A program made the translations under genes and the position numbers. The notes beneath the pieces are model-generated. The model did not search any database, had not been told where the DNA came from, and was given only the letters and a program-made list of their open reading frames with translations. A stretch of DNA of 6,032 nucleotides from NCBI GenBank assembly GCA_002476905.1, contig DLND01000046.1, positions 16,790 through 22,821 on the forward strand, given 5' to 3'. The stretch comes from Flavobacteriales bacterium UBA7519 (GTDB lineage: Bacteria; Bacteroidota; Bacteroidia; Flavobacteriales; Weeksellaceae). Shown one piece after another: positions 1-6,032 of the stretch (position 1 is its first letter; every line of letters begins with the position of its first letter).

Positions 1-103
1 CGAACATTACAGTTCTCGCAAAGTGAATGAGTTCTTCTTTACCAACTTCGTCGGAAAGAAACCTATCACAGATTTTTATCAACTCTTTTTTTGGAATAAT
101 CAT
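1..103 (-). CDS. Hypothetical protein, N-terminal fragment (cut by left edge)
   Basis: An open frame on the minus strand begins with ATG at 103-101 and runs off the left edge, giving 34 complete codons. The peptide starts MIIPKKELIKICDRFLSDEV and continues with KEELIHFARTVMF. It is rich in Lys, Glu and Ile, looks helical and soluble, and shows no signal peptide or membrane segment. The start is supported by an in-frame TAA three codons upstream of this ATG. It lies 29 bases downstream of the acyl-CoA synthetase on the same strand, and I see no terminator hairpin in the gap, so it is probably co-transcribed with that gene. I do not recognise the family and assign no function. That it is coding at all rests on the open frame, the start context and the natural composition of the peptide. 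Confidence 0.6.
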   Translation of the reverse strand, partial: MIIPKKELIKICDRFLSDEVGKEELIHFARTVMF

Positions 104-132
104 TGATATTTATTTAGTGATTGAATGTAAAA

Positions 133-1890
133 TTATCTGTCATAAAGTTTATCATATAATTTGATAAAATGTTCCTTTATGGCTTTTCTTTTCAATTTTA
201 GAGTAGGGGTGAGAAGTCCGTTATTTTCGGTCCAGATTTCTGGCGTTAATTCAATTTTTTTGACTTGTTCCCATTTGCCGAGATGTTGATTGATTTTCTC
301 AATTTCCTTCTCAATTTCGGATTTTAAATCTTTAGAATTGGCAATGTCCTCCAGAGAAGTTCCAACATTGATGTTGTTTTTTGAAAACCAAGTTTTAGCA
401 TATTCAAAATCTGGTTGAACCAAAGCCGTAGGCATCTTCTCACCATCACCTACAACCATAATCTGCTCAATGAACTGCGATGCTTTTGCAAGGTTTTCAA
501 TGACCTGAGGTGCTACATATTTTCCTCCGGAAGTTTTGAACATTTCTTTTTTACGGTCTGTGATGAAGAGAAAATTATCTTTATCCAATATCCCAATGTC
601 GCCAGTTTTGAAATAGCCATCTTCCGTAAAAGCTTCTTTTGTTTGCTTTTCGTCTTTGTAATAGCCTTGTGTTACGGTTGGTCCTTTTACAGTAATTTCG
701 CCGTCTTCCTGTATTTTGACATCAATATTTTTTATAGGTCTTCCAACAGACCCTATTTTGGTATGCTCAAAGCTGTTTACAGCAATTACAGGCGAGGTCT
801 CGGTCAGTCCATAACCTTCCAGAATTGGAATTCCCGCAGCATGAAACATCGTGTTAAGACGTTTTGATAATGCAGCAGACCCGGAAACCAATGTAATAAT
901 ATTGCCACCTAAACCTTCTCTCCATTTGCTGAAAACCAATTTATCCGCTATAATGTGAGCCAGTGATTTAGAATCACCAATTTTATATTTTTCAGCTACT
1001 TTAATTGACCATAAAAATATTTTAGATTTTAGGCCTCCAGCTTCCGTTCCGCGTTTGTAGATTGCGTCATAAACTTTTTCTACCATTCTCGGAACCACCG
1101 TCATATATTGTGGTTTTATCTCCTTCAGGTTTTCGCTTAGTTTCTCGTTGCTTTCGGCAAAATAGATAGAAATTCCATTCGTGGTAAAAAGATAAATAAT
1201 CATTCTTTCATAAACATGGCAAAGCGGAAGAAAACTAAGTCCTTTGTTTTTGGAATCTTTATAAGGAATTCTATCTTCGCAGCCTAACACATCAGATACA
1301 ATGTTTTTGTGTGTAAGCATTACACCTTTTGGCTTTCCTGTGGTTCCGGAAGTGTAGATAATGGACACCAGATCATCTTCTGATATCGAATCTTTTATGG
1401 TTTCCACTTCCTGCTGATTATCGGTTTCTTTGCCAGATTCTAATAATTCTTTCCAGTTTGTAGCATCCTTCACATCATCGAATGTAAAGATATCTTTCAG
1501 TTCAGGAAGTTGGCTTTTTATTGTATTGATTTTGTCAAATAATTTTTCATCCGAAACGATACAGATTTTTGAGCCAGAGTTTTCCAGATTGTATACGCAG
1601 TCTTCGGAAGATATCGAAGGATAAATAGGAACTGTGACAGCGCCAATTTGTAGCGCCGCTTGATCAAAAAAACACCATTCAACTCTGTTATTGGATGTGA
1701 TGAGCGCGATTCTGTCTCCTTTTTTTATGCCATATTTTAAAAGTGCCCGGGACAGTTGGTTGGTAATCCTGATGTATTCATCCGTAGATATTTTTTCCCA
1801 TTTTCCATTTCTTTTGTCGCATACAAAATCATCTTTCTCGAAATGTGCTTTCGAATAATACGGAATATCAAAAATCCTTTTTACTTCCAT
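133..1890 (-). CDS. Long-chain fatty acid--CoA ligase (AMP-forming), paralogue A
   Basis: This 585-residue enzyme of the ANL adenylate-forming superfamily should activate free long-chain fatty acids: fatty acid + ATP + CoA gives acyl-CoA + AMP + PPi. Visible motifs in order are the ACSL-type LPLCHVYER stretch (221-229), the phosphate-binding loop YTSGTTGKPKG (179-189), the adenine-binding GYGLTETSP (359-367), TGD with the ribose-binding Asp (429-431), the hinge DRKKE (445-449) and a C-terminal TPTLKLKR (561-568), where K565 is the expected catalytic lysine. Length is normal for bacterial enzymes of the FAA1/FadD15 type. There is no signal peptide, so it is cytoplasmic or peripheral at the inner membrane. 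The start MEVKRIFD matches the paralogue's MNVKRIFD. It has no Shine-Dalgarno sequence, as usual in Bacteroidota. A terminator after the upstream paralogue suggests its own promoter. Exact chain-length preference cannot be read from sequence. Confidence 0.93.
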   Translation of the reverse strand: MEVKRIFDIPYYSKAHFEKDDFVCDKRNGKWEKISTDEYIRITNQLSRALLKYGIKKGDRIALITSNNRVEWCFFDQAALQIGAVTVPIYPSISSEDCVYNLENSGSKICIVSDEKLFDKINTIKSQLPELKDIFTFDDVKDATNWKELLESGKETDNQQEVETIKDSISEDDLVSIIYTSGTTGKPKGVMLTHKNIVSDVLGCEDRIPYKDSKNKGLSFLPLCHVYERMIIYLFTTNGISIYFAESNEKLSENLKEIKPQYMTVVPRMVEKVYDAIYKRGTEAGGLKSKIFLWSIKVAEKYKIGDSKSLAHIIADKLVFSKWREGLGGNIITLVSGSAALSKRLNTMFHAAGIPILEGYGLTETSPVIAVNSFEHTKIGSVGRPIKNIDVKIQEDGEITVKGPTVTQGYYKDEKQTKEAFTEDGYFKTGDIGILDKDNFLFITDRKKEMFKTSGGKYVAPQVIENLAKASQFIEQIMVVGDGEKMPTALVQPDFEYAKTWFSKNNINVGTSLEDIANSKDLKSEIEKEIEKINQHLGKWEQVKKIELTPEIWTENNGLLTPTLKLKRKAIKEHFIKLYDKLYDR

Positions 1891-1924
1891 TGAATGTTAA
1901 TTTTTTTTAAACTGTCGTTTAGCG

Positions 1925-1932
1925 CAAATATA
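1925..1932 (-). promoter_or_regulatory. Probable -7 box for acyl-CoA synthetase A
   Basis: On the minus strand these bases read TATATTTG, a full match to the Bacteroidota -7 consensus TAnnTTTG. They sit 34 bases upstream of the ATG at 1890 and downstream of the terminator of the preceding gene, which is where a promoter is expected. No TTG is present at the usual 17-23 base distance upstream, so the -33 element is weak or absent. A start of transcription near 1920 and a leader of about 30 bases are inferred. Confidence 0.5.
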
Positions 1933-1968
1933 AATAAATAAGAAGTTTCCCGGTGTTAGTATTTGCAT

Positions 1969-1994
1969 AAAAAAAGCTATCCTATGGATAGCTT
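1969..1994 (-). terminator. Rho-independent terminator after acyl-CoA synthetase B
   Basis: A perfect 9-bp stem pairs AAGCTATCC (1974-1982) with GGATAGCTT (1986-1994) around a 3-base loop. Read on the minus strand, the stem is followed by a run of T (1973-1969, continuing the two T that close the stem). It begins four bases after the stop codon of the 1999-3768 gene. It should end or attenuate transcription before the next synthetase, making the two paralogues at least partly separate units. Confidence 0.85.
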
Positions 1995-1998
1995 ATAG

Positions 1999-3768
1999 TT
2001 AACTTCTATACATTCGGTCATACAAATCCTGGAATTCTTCCTTGATAGCTTTTCTTTTTAGTTTGAGTGTGGGTGTCAGCAGTCCGTCATCTATGGTCCA
2101 TACTTTAGGTGTCAGTTCAATTTTTTTGATCTGTTCCCATTTTCCAAGATTTTCATTTATCTTTTCGATTTCCTTCTCAATTCTAGATTTGATAGCAGGA
2201 TTAGCCGCAATTTCTTTATGGGAATCGATAACTTTTACATGATGTATTTCTGCCCAGTTTTTGGCAAAATCAAAATCTGGCTGAACCAAAGCACAAGGCA
2301 TTTTTTCACCATCACCAACCACCATAATCTGTTCAATAAACTTGGAAGCTTTAGCAAGGTTCTCAATCACCTGTGGGGCAACAAATTTACCTCCGGAAGT
2401 CTTGAACATTTCTTTTTTTCTGTCTGTAATAAAAAGAAAGTTATCCTCATCCAGATGACCAATGTCACCAGTTCTAAAATATCCATCATCCGTAAACGCC
2501 TCCTTTGTTTTTTCCTCATCTTTATAATAACCTTCAAAGATGGAAGGTCCTTTTACGACAATTTCTCCATCTGATTCTATTCTAACCTTTACATTTTCCA
2601 AAGGAATACCAACGGAGCCAACTTTTACTTTTCCAAAACTGTTCACCGAGATTACTGGCGAGGTTTCTGTCAGCCCATAGCCTTCCAAAATCGGGATTCC
2701 TGCAGCGTGGAACATTATATTTAGTCTTCTGGATAAAGCTGCTGAACCGGACACCAAAGTTATGAGGTTGCCGCCAAGTCCTTCCCGCCATTTTTTAAAT
2801 ACAAGTTTGTCCGCAATGTTGTGCATAAAGGATTTAGGCTTTCCTAAGTCGTATTTTTCGGCGATACCTAATGACCAGAGAAATATTTTAGATTTTAGAC
2901 CGCCAGCAGAAGTTCCTTTGTTATAAATAGAGTCGTAAACTTTTTCTACAAGTCTGGGAACAACAGTCATGTAGTGAGGCTTTACTTCCTTTACATTTTC
3001 GCCGATTTTTTCAACGCTTTCTGCAAAATATATCGAAATTCCGTTGCTTAGATAAAGATAAAAAATCATACGTTCGAAAACATGGCAGATTGGAAGAAAG
3101 CTTAATGATTTTACCTCTTTATAATCAAGGTTTTTATCTTTAGGAATTCTTGGTGTGCTTGCTGTTACATTAGAAACCAAATTTTGATGCGTGAGCTGAA
3201 CGCCTTTTGGCTTTCCAGTGGTTCCGGACGTGTAAATAATGGTGGCAAGATCTTCCGGATTGATAGAACTGGCCAGATCATCCACTTCAATCTGGGTTGC
3301 ATCATTCTCGCCAAGATCCAAAATTTCATTCCAGTTCGGAGCACCATCTATCTCATCAAAGGTGAAAACACCAACCAATGAAGGAATCTTAGGTTTCGCT
3401 TTGGTTATTTTTTTATATAACTCGCTGTCGGAAACAAAACAATATTTGATCTCAGAATTATTAAAGATATATACATAATCCTCAGGAGAAATCGTGGGAT
3501 AGACAGGAACTGTAACCACACCAATTTGCGAAATTCCGAGATCCATTACTGCCCATTCTGTTCGGTTATTAGAGCTTATGAGTCCTATTTTATCACCTGG
3601 TTTTATGCCAAGTTTCAAAAGTCCTCTAGAGATTTTATTTCCCTGGTTAATGAATTCGACTGTAGAAGTTTTTATCCATTTTCCGTTTTTTTTGGTTACA
3701 AGGCAGTCTTCTTTTGGAAATTTTTCCAGTGCAAGAGCAGCAAAGTCAAATATTCTTTTAACGTTCAT
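1999..3768 (-). CDS. Long-chain fatty acid--CoA ligase (AMP-forming), paralogue B
   Basis: This 589-residue enzyme is a close paralogue of the synthetase at 133-1890 and should catalyse the same ATP-dependent activation of long-chain fatty acids to acyl-CoA in the cytoplasm. It keeps all the core motifs: YTSGTTGKPKG (179-189), LPICHVFER (225-233), GYGLTETSP (363-371), TGD (433-435), DRKKE (449-453) and TPTLKLKR (565-572) with predicted catalytic K569. By hand alignment, a 60-residue core block (322-381) matches paralogue A at 52 positions, whereas the first 60 residues match at 31. It carries four extra residues near 212-220, just before the LPICH motif. The ATG at 3768 gives the same N-terminal beginning as the paralogue, and a good promoter lies upstream. 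It is transcribed divergently from the acyl-CoA dehydrogenase, fitting a role in fatty-acid catabolism or recycling. Substrate range relative to paralogue A is unknown. Confidence 0.94.
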   Translation of the reverse strand: MNVKRIFDFAALALEKFPKEDCLVTKKNGKWIKTSTVEFINQGNKISRGLLKLGIKPGDKIGLISSNNRTEWAVMDLGISQIGVVTVPVYPTISPEDYVYIFNNSEIKYCFVSDSELYKKITKAKPKIPSLVGVFTFDEIDGAPNWNEILDLGENDATQIEVDDLASSINPEDLATIIYTSGTTGKPKGVQLTHQNLVSNVTASTPRIPKDKNLDYKEVKSLSFLPICHVFERMIFYLYLSNGISIYFAESVEKIGENVKEVKPHYMTVVPRLVEKVYDSIYNKGTSAGGLKSKIFLWSLGIAEKYDLGKPKSFMHNIADKLVFKKWREGLGGNLITLVSGSAALSRRLNIMFHAAGIPILEGYGLTETSPVISVNSFGKVKVGSVGIPLENVKVRIESDGEIVVKGPSIFEGYYKDEEKTKEAFTDDGYFRTGDIGHLDEDNFLFITDRKKEMFKTSGGKFVAPQVIENLAKASKFIEQIMVVGDGEKMPCALVQPDFDFAKNWAEIHHVKVIDSHKEIAANPAIKSRIEKEIEKINENLGKWEQIKKIELTPKVWTIDDGLLTPTLKLKRKAIKEEFQDLYDRMYRS

Positions 3769-3802
3769 AATATATTCTTATTAAAATATTATTAAAGTTC
3801 TG

Positions 3803-3818
3803 TTTACATTATCGTAAA
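3803..3818. promoter_or_regulatory. Inverted repeat over synthetase B start of transcription, possible operator
   Basis: TTTAC (3803-3807) and GTAAA (3814-3818) form a 5-bp inverted repeat with a 6-base spacer. It overlaps the -7 box of the minus-strand promoter and the inferred start of transcription, a position where a repressor dimer would block initiation. Short AT-rich palindromes arise by chance in such DNA, so this is only a candidate; no regulator is encoded in the window. Confidence 0.2.
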
Positions 3819-3844
3819 TATAATTTTTTTTTCTAAGATTACAA
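3815..3844 (-). promoter_or_regulatory. Promoter of acyl-CoA synthetase B
   Basis: On the minus strand, TTG (3844-3842) is followed after 19 bases by TATATTTA (3822-3815). This matches the Bacteroidota pattern TTG-N17-23-TAnnTTTG except for A in place of the last G. The box ends 46 bases before the ATG at 3768. An inferred start near 3810 leaves a leader of about 40 bases, AT-rich and without a Shine-Dalgarno sequence. Confidence 0.6.
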
Positions 3845-3860
3845 AATATTAAATTTTACT

Positions 3861-3889
3861 TTGAAATTTTCGCAAAAAGTTTAATTTTA
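3861..3889 (+). promoter_or_regulatory. Promoter of acyl-CoA dehydrogenase
   Basis: TTG (3861-3863) is followed after 18 bases by TAATTTTA (3882-3889), again the Bacteroidota -33/-7 pattern with A for the final G. The box ends 27 bases before the ATG at 3917, so the leader would be about 20 bases. Its -33 element lies about 17 bases from that of the divergent promoter, so the two promoters are back to back in the 148-base spacer 3769-3916, and a shared regulator could act on both. Confidence 0.6.
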
Positions 3890-3916
3890 CGAACGAAAAA
3901 TATAATAAAAATTTTT

Positions 3917-5059
3917 ATGGATTTCAATTTAACAGAAGAACAACTGATGATACAGCAGGCAGCAAGAGATTTTGCACAGGCAGAACTTTTGGAAGGTGTC
4001 ATAGAACGAGACAATGAGCAAAAATTTCCTTACGAGGCTGTCAAAAAGATGGGCGAAATGGGATTTTTAGGATTGATGGTGGACCCAAAATACGGCGGTG
4101 CGGGACTGGATAGTATTTCTTACGTTTTAGCGATTGAAGAGATTGCTAAAGTTGATGCTTCCGCTGCGGTTGTAATGTCAGTAAATAACTCTTTGGTATG
4201 CGCAGGTTTGGAAAAATTCTGTAATGAAGAGCAGAAAATGAAATATCTAAAACCTCTGGCAAGTGGTGAGGTAATCGGGGCGTTTGCATTGTCCGAGCCA
4301 GAAGCCGGGTCAGATGCTACTTCCCAATCTACAACAGCTGAAGATAAAGGGGATTATTATCTTCTTAACGGAACTAAAAACTGGATTACTAATGGTGGAA
4401 ATGCTACATATTATATAGTTATTGCACAGACTAATCCGGAGAAAAAGCACAAAGGAATTAATGCTTTCATTGTGGAAAAAGGTTGGGACGGTTTTGTTGT
4501 TGGAAAGAAAGAAGATAAATTGGGAATCCGTGGAAGTGATACCCATTCATTGATGTTTACAGATGTTAAAGTGCCGAAGGAAAACAGAATTGGAGAAGAC
4601 GGATTTGGGTTTAATTTTGCAATGGCTGTACTCAATGGCGGTAGAATCGGAATCGCTTCCCAAGCATTAGGAATTGCATCTGGTGCTTATGAACTGTCTT
4701 TGAAATATGCTAAAGAAAGGAAGTCTTTTAAAACAGAGATTATTAACCACCAGGCTATCGCTTTCAAACTGGCAGATATGCATACCAGTATTATGGCAGC
4801 AAGAATGCTGATTTACAAAGCGGCTGCTGAAAAAGACGAAGGCAAGGATATATCAGAAAGTGGTGCGATGGCAAAATTGTACGCTTCTCAGGTCGCAATG
4901 GATACCACTATTGAAGCGGTTCAGATACACGGTGGCTATGGCTATGTGAAGGAGTATCACGTAGAAAGAATGATGCGTGATGCTAAAATCACGCAGATTT
5001 ACGAAGGGACTTCAGAAATTCAGAAAATTGTTATTTCAAGATCAATTGCGAAGAAATAA
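3917..5059 (+). CDS. Acyl-CoA dehydrogenase (short-chain/butyryl type), FAD-dependent
   Basis: The 380-residue protein has the usual length and architecture of soluble acyl-CoA dehydrogenases: an N-terminal helical domain, a beta domain and a C-terminal helical domain. It would oxidise acyl-CoA to trans-2-enoyl-CoA, the first step of beta-oxidation, passing electrons from FAD to electron-transfer flavoprotein. The first family signature is visible as ALSEPEAGSDATS (124-136), followed by the flavin-contacting WITNG (156-160). The second signature starts at Q336 with QIHGGYGY and runs to D355. The catalytic base is expected to be E363 in IYEGTSEIQ (361-369), the position used in short- and medium-chain enzymes rather than the one of isovaleryl- or long-chain types. 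Start: ATG 17 bases after ACGAAAAATA, with no Shine-Dalgarno sequence. Its divergent neighbour makes acyl-CoA, a plausible substrate source. No ETF genes are in the window. Chain-length or branched-chain specificity remains open. Confidence 0.94.
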   Translation: MDFNLTEEQLMIQQAARDFAQAELLEGVIERDNEQKFPYEAVKKMGEMGFLGLMVDPKYGGAGLDSISYVLAIEEIAKVDASAAVVMSVNNSLVCAGLEKFCNEEQKMKYLKPLASGEVIGAFALSEPEAGSDATSQSTTAEDKGDYYLLNGTKNWITNGGNATYYIVIAQTNPEKKHKGINAFIVEKGWDGFVVGKKEDKLGIRGSDTHSLMFTDVKVPKENRIGEDGFGFNFAMAVLNGGRIGIASQALGIASGAYELSLKYAKERKSFKTEIINHQAIAFKLADMHTSIMAARMLIYKAAAEKDEGKDISESGAMAKLYASQVAMDTTIEAVQIHGGYGYVKEYHVERMMRDAKITQIYEGTSEIQKIVISRSIAKK

Positions 5060-5084
5060 TACAATTCGATTTTAAAAATATGAT

Positions 5085-5114
5085 AAGCTCCGAAAGGAGC
5101 TTTTCTTTTTATTT
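5085..5114 (+). terminator. Rho-independent terminator after acyl-CoA dehydrogenase
   Basis: AAGCTCC (5085-5091) and GGAGCTT (5096-5102) form a 7-bp stem closed by a GAAA tetraloop, then TTCTTTTTATTT follows on the plus strand. The hairpin starts 26 bases after the TAA at 5057-5059. It lies between convergent genes. On the minus strand the stem is followed only by an interrupted T-rich stretch, so it may also act weakly on the serine hydrolase transcript. Confidence 0.85.
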
Positions 5115-6032
5115 AATGTGCTGATGTTCTTGCAGGGCATTCCAAATTCCAAAAAAAAGCTTTGTTTCCTTCCTCGTCAGAAAAATTGGTGTTGAAGATC
5201 ATAATTCTGCCCAAACTGGTTTTAGGGTCAAAGAACATTATCGACATTATTCCCGGGTCGCCGCCGGTATGTCCGATTTAACCTGTATAACCAAATCCCA
5301 TAAAAATCCCTACGTTGTAAGATTCGTTGTAAGGATTTTTGGTATTTCTCTCCGTGAAATTGGATTCGGTAAGCTGCGGTTTGAAATATTCCTTATAGCT
5401 TTCTTTTGAAAGAATCGTCCCTTGGCCATTATAACCTTTGATAAGTTCTGAAAGATATTTGCTGAGATCTGTAACGTTAGTTATGAAACCACCGTCCGGA
5501 TATGTAATCAGTTCGTAATAGGGAAGTGGCGTTGTTGGATTTTCGTAAAGCCTGGAATATTTCTTTACATCAACATCCTTTGTTTTCCAGCCTGAATCTT
5601 TCATTTTCAATGGTTCCAGAATGTATTTTCCTGTGAATTGACTGAAGGATTCTTCGGTCGCCTGCTCCACGATAAAAGCTGCAAGCGCAGTTCCTACATT
5701 GGAATATTCATAAATGGTTCCGGGCTTGCGAGATGTAAAACTGTCTTTATTCCATTTTCCTTTTGCGCTAAGAGCATTTTCCAGATAAGATTGCAGAGAA
5801 ATTATCGAATCAGCAGGATTAAAAGATTGCTCATCTTCAAAGGTCAGTTTAAGGCCATTAAGGTTCTGATTAGGTTTTAAATAGTAATTTTTTGAGGAAT
5901 AATATTCATTGTCAGTAATCGATGAAGTATGGCTCGCCAATTGTCGAATCGTGATTTTATCTTTTGGAAAATCAGGGTTACAGACTTTGAATGGCAAATA
6001 TTTATCAATAGAATCATCAAGATTTAGTTTTC
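5109..6032 (-). pseudogene. Serine hydrolase of the class C beta-lactamase family, disrupted and cut by right edge
   Basis: The frame is open from the right edge (first full codon at 6030) and reads KLNLDDSIDKYLPF, then ITIRQLASHTSSI, typical of the beta-lactamase-related serine hydrolase family (penicillin-binding-protein-like esterases and peptidases). The true start, any signal peptide and the SxxK nucleophile motif lie outside the window. The second catalytic motif YSN is at 5698-5706. After 250 visible codons the frame meets TAA at 5278-5280, but the same frame resumes directly with IGHTGGDPGIMS, whose HTG is the third catalytic motif, and continues through FFDPKTSLGR and IFNTNF. A second lesion is likely in a run of eight T at 5158-5151: in the present frame the end reads WNLECPARTSAH (stop 5115-5113), while removing one T gives GIWNALQEHQHIK (stop 5111-5109), which looks more like a native C-terminus. 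The product as read would lack the third motif. Alternatives are sequencing error, stop-codon readthrough, or a functional truncated protein. Confidence 0.8.

Noticed and set aside
415..867. A 150-codon open frame on the plus strand, antisense to synthetase A
   Set aside because: It lies wholly inside a well-supported gene with all family motifs. Its peptide is Phe/Ser/Cys-rich, as expected for the reverse frame of an AT-rich gene, and a similar shadow frame occurs at the matching place in paralogue B (2218-2574).
3526..3795. Plus-strand open frames over the 5' end of synthetase B, reaching the divergent promoter region
   Set aside because: They overlap the conserved N-terminal coding sequence of the synthetase, have no promoter of their own that I can see, and encode Phe-rich peptides typical of antisense frames.
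3769..3916. A small regulatory RNA or riboswitch in the divergent spacer
   Set aside because: The sequence is AT-rich with no stable GC-containing stems and is accounted for by two promoters and short leaders.
5060..5108. A small gene or RNA between the convergent genes
   Set aside because: The stretch is only about 50 bases and is explained by the terminator hairpin and flanking AT-rich sequence.
5278..5280. Reassignment of TAA to a sense codon
   Set aside because: All three intact genes here end in TAA at positions expected for their families, so TAA acts as a normal stop in this genome.
5995..5997. TTG as a start codon for the serine hydrolase
   Set aside because: The same frame stays open for 11 more codons to the window edge and encodes family-like sequence (KLNLDDSIDKY), so the real start is outside the window and this codon is an internal leucine.

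Overview
The window reads as chromosomal DNA from a low-GC member of the Bacteroidota, most likely a flavobacterium of the Chryseobacterium/Weeksellaceae kind. The signs are AT-rich spacers, no Shine-Dalgarno sequences before the starts, TAnnTTTG-like -7 boxes with a TTG about 18-19 bases upstream (the Bacteroidota promoter type), and Lys/Asn/Ile-rich proteins. The genus is an inference.

Layout from left to right: (1) the first 34 codons of an unrecognised minus-strand gene cut by the left edge (1-103). (2) A long-chain acyl-CoA synthetase on the minus strand (133-1890). (3) A spacer holding a terminator for the next gene and a probable promoter for gene 2. (4) A second, paralogous long-chain acyl-CoA synthetase on the minus strand (1999-3768). 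(5) A 148-base divergent promoter region (3769-3916). (6) A short-chain-type acyl-CoA dehydrogenase on the plus strand (3917-5059). (7) A strong terminator hairpin (5085-5102). (8) A convergent minus-strand gene of the class C beta-lactamase/serine hydrolase family (5109-6032, cut by the right edge). This last gene carries an in-frame TAA and a probable one-base frameshift near its 3' end, so it looks like a pseudogene or contains sequencing errors.

Functionally, the core is fatty-acid activation and the first step of beta-oxidation. The two synthetases would make acyl-CoA from free fatty acids and ATP, and the dehydrogenase would oxidise acyl-CoA to trans-2-enoyl-CoA and pass electrons to electron-transfer flavoprotein. 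The terminator between the synthetases argues that each can be transcribed on its own. The serine hydrolase is probably unrelated to this pathway.

I found no mobile element, CRISPR array, RNA gene or evidence of a new multi-gene system. The observations most worth checking are the double lesion in the serine hydrolase and the tandem pair of synthetases with uneven divergence.
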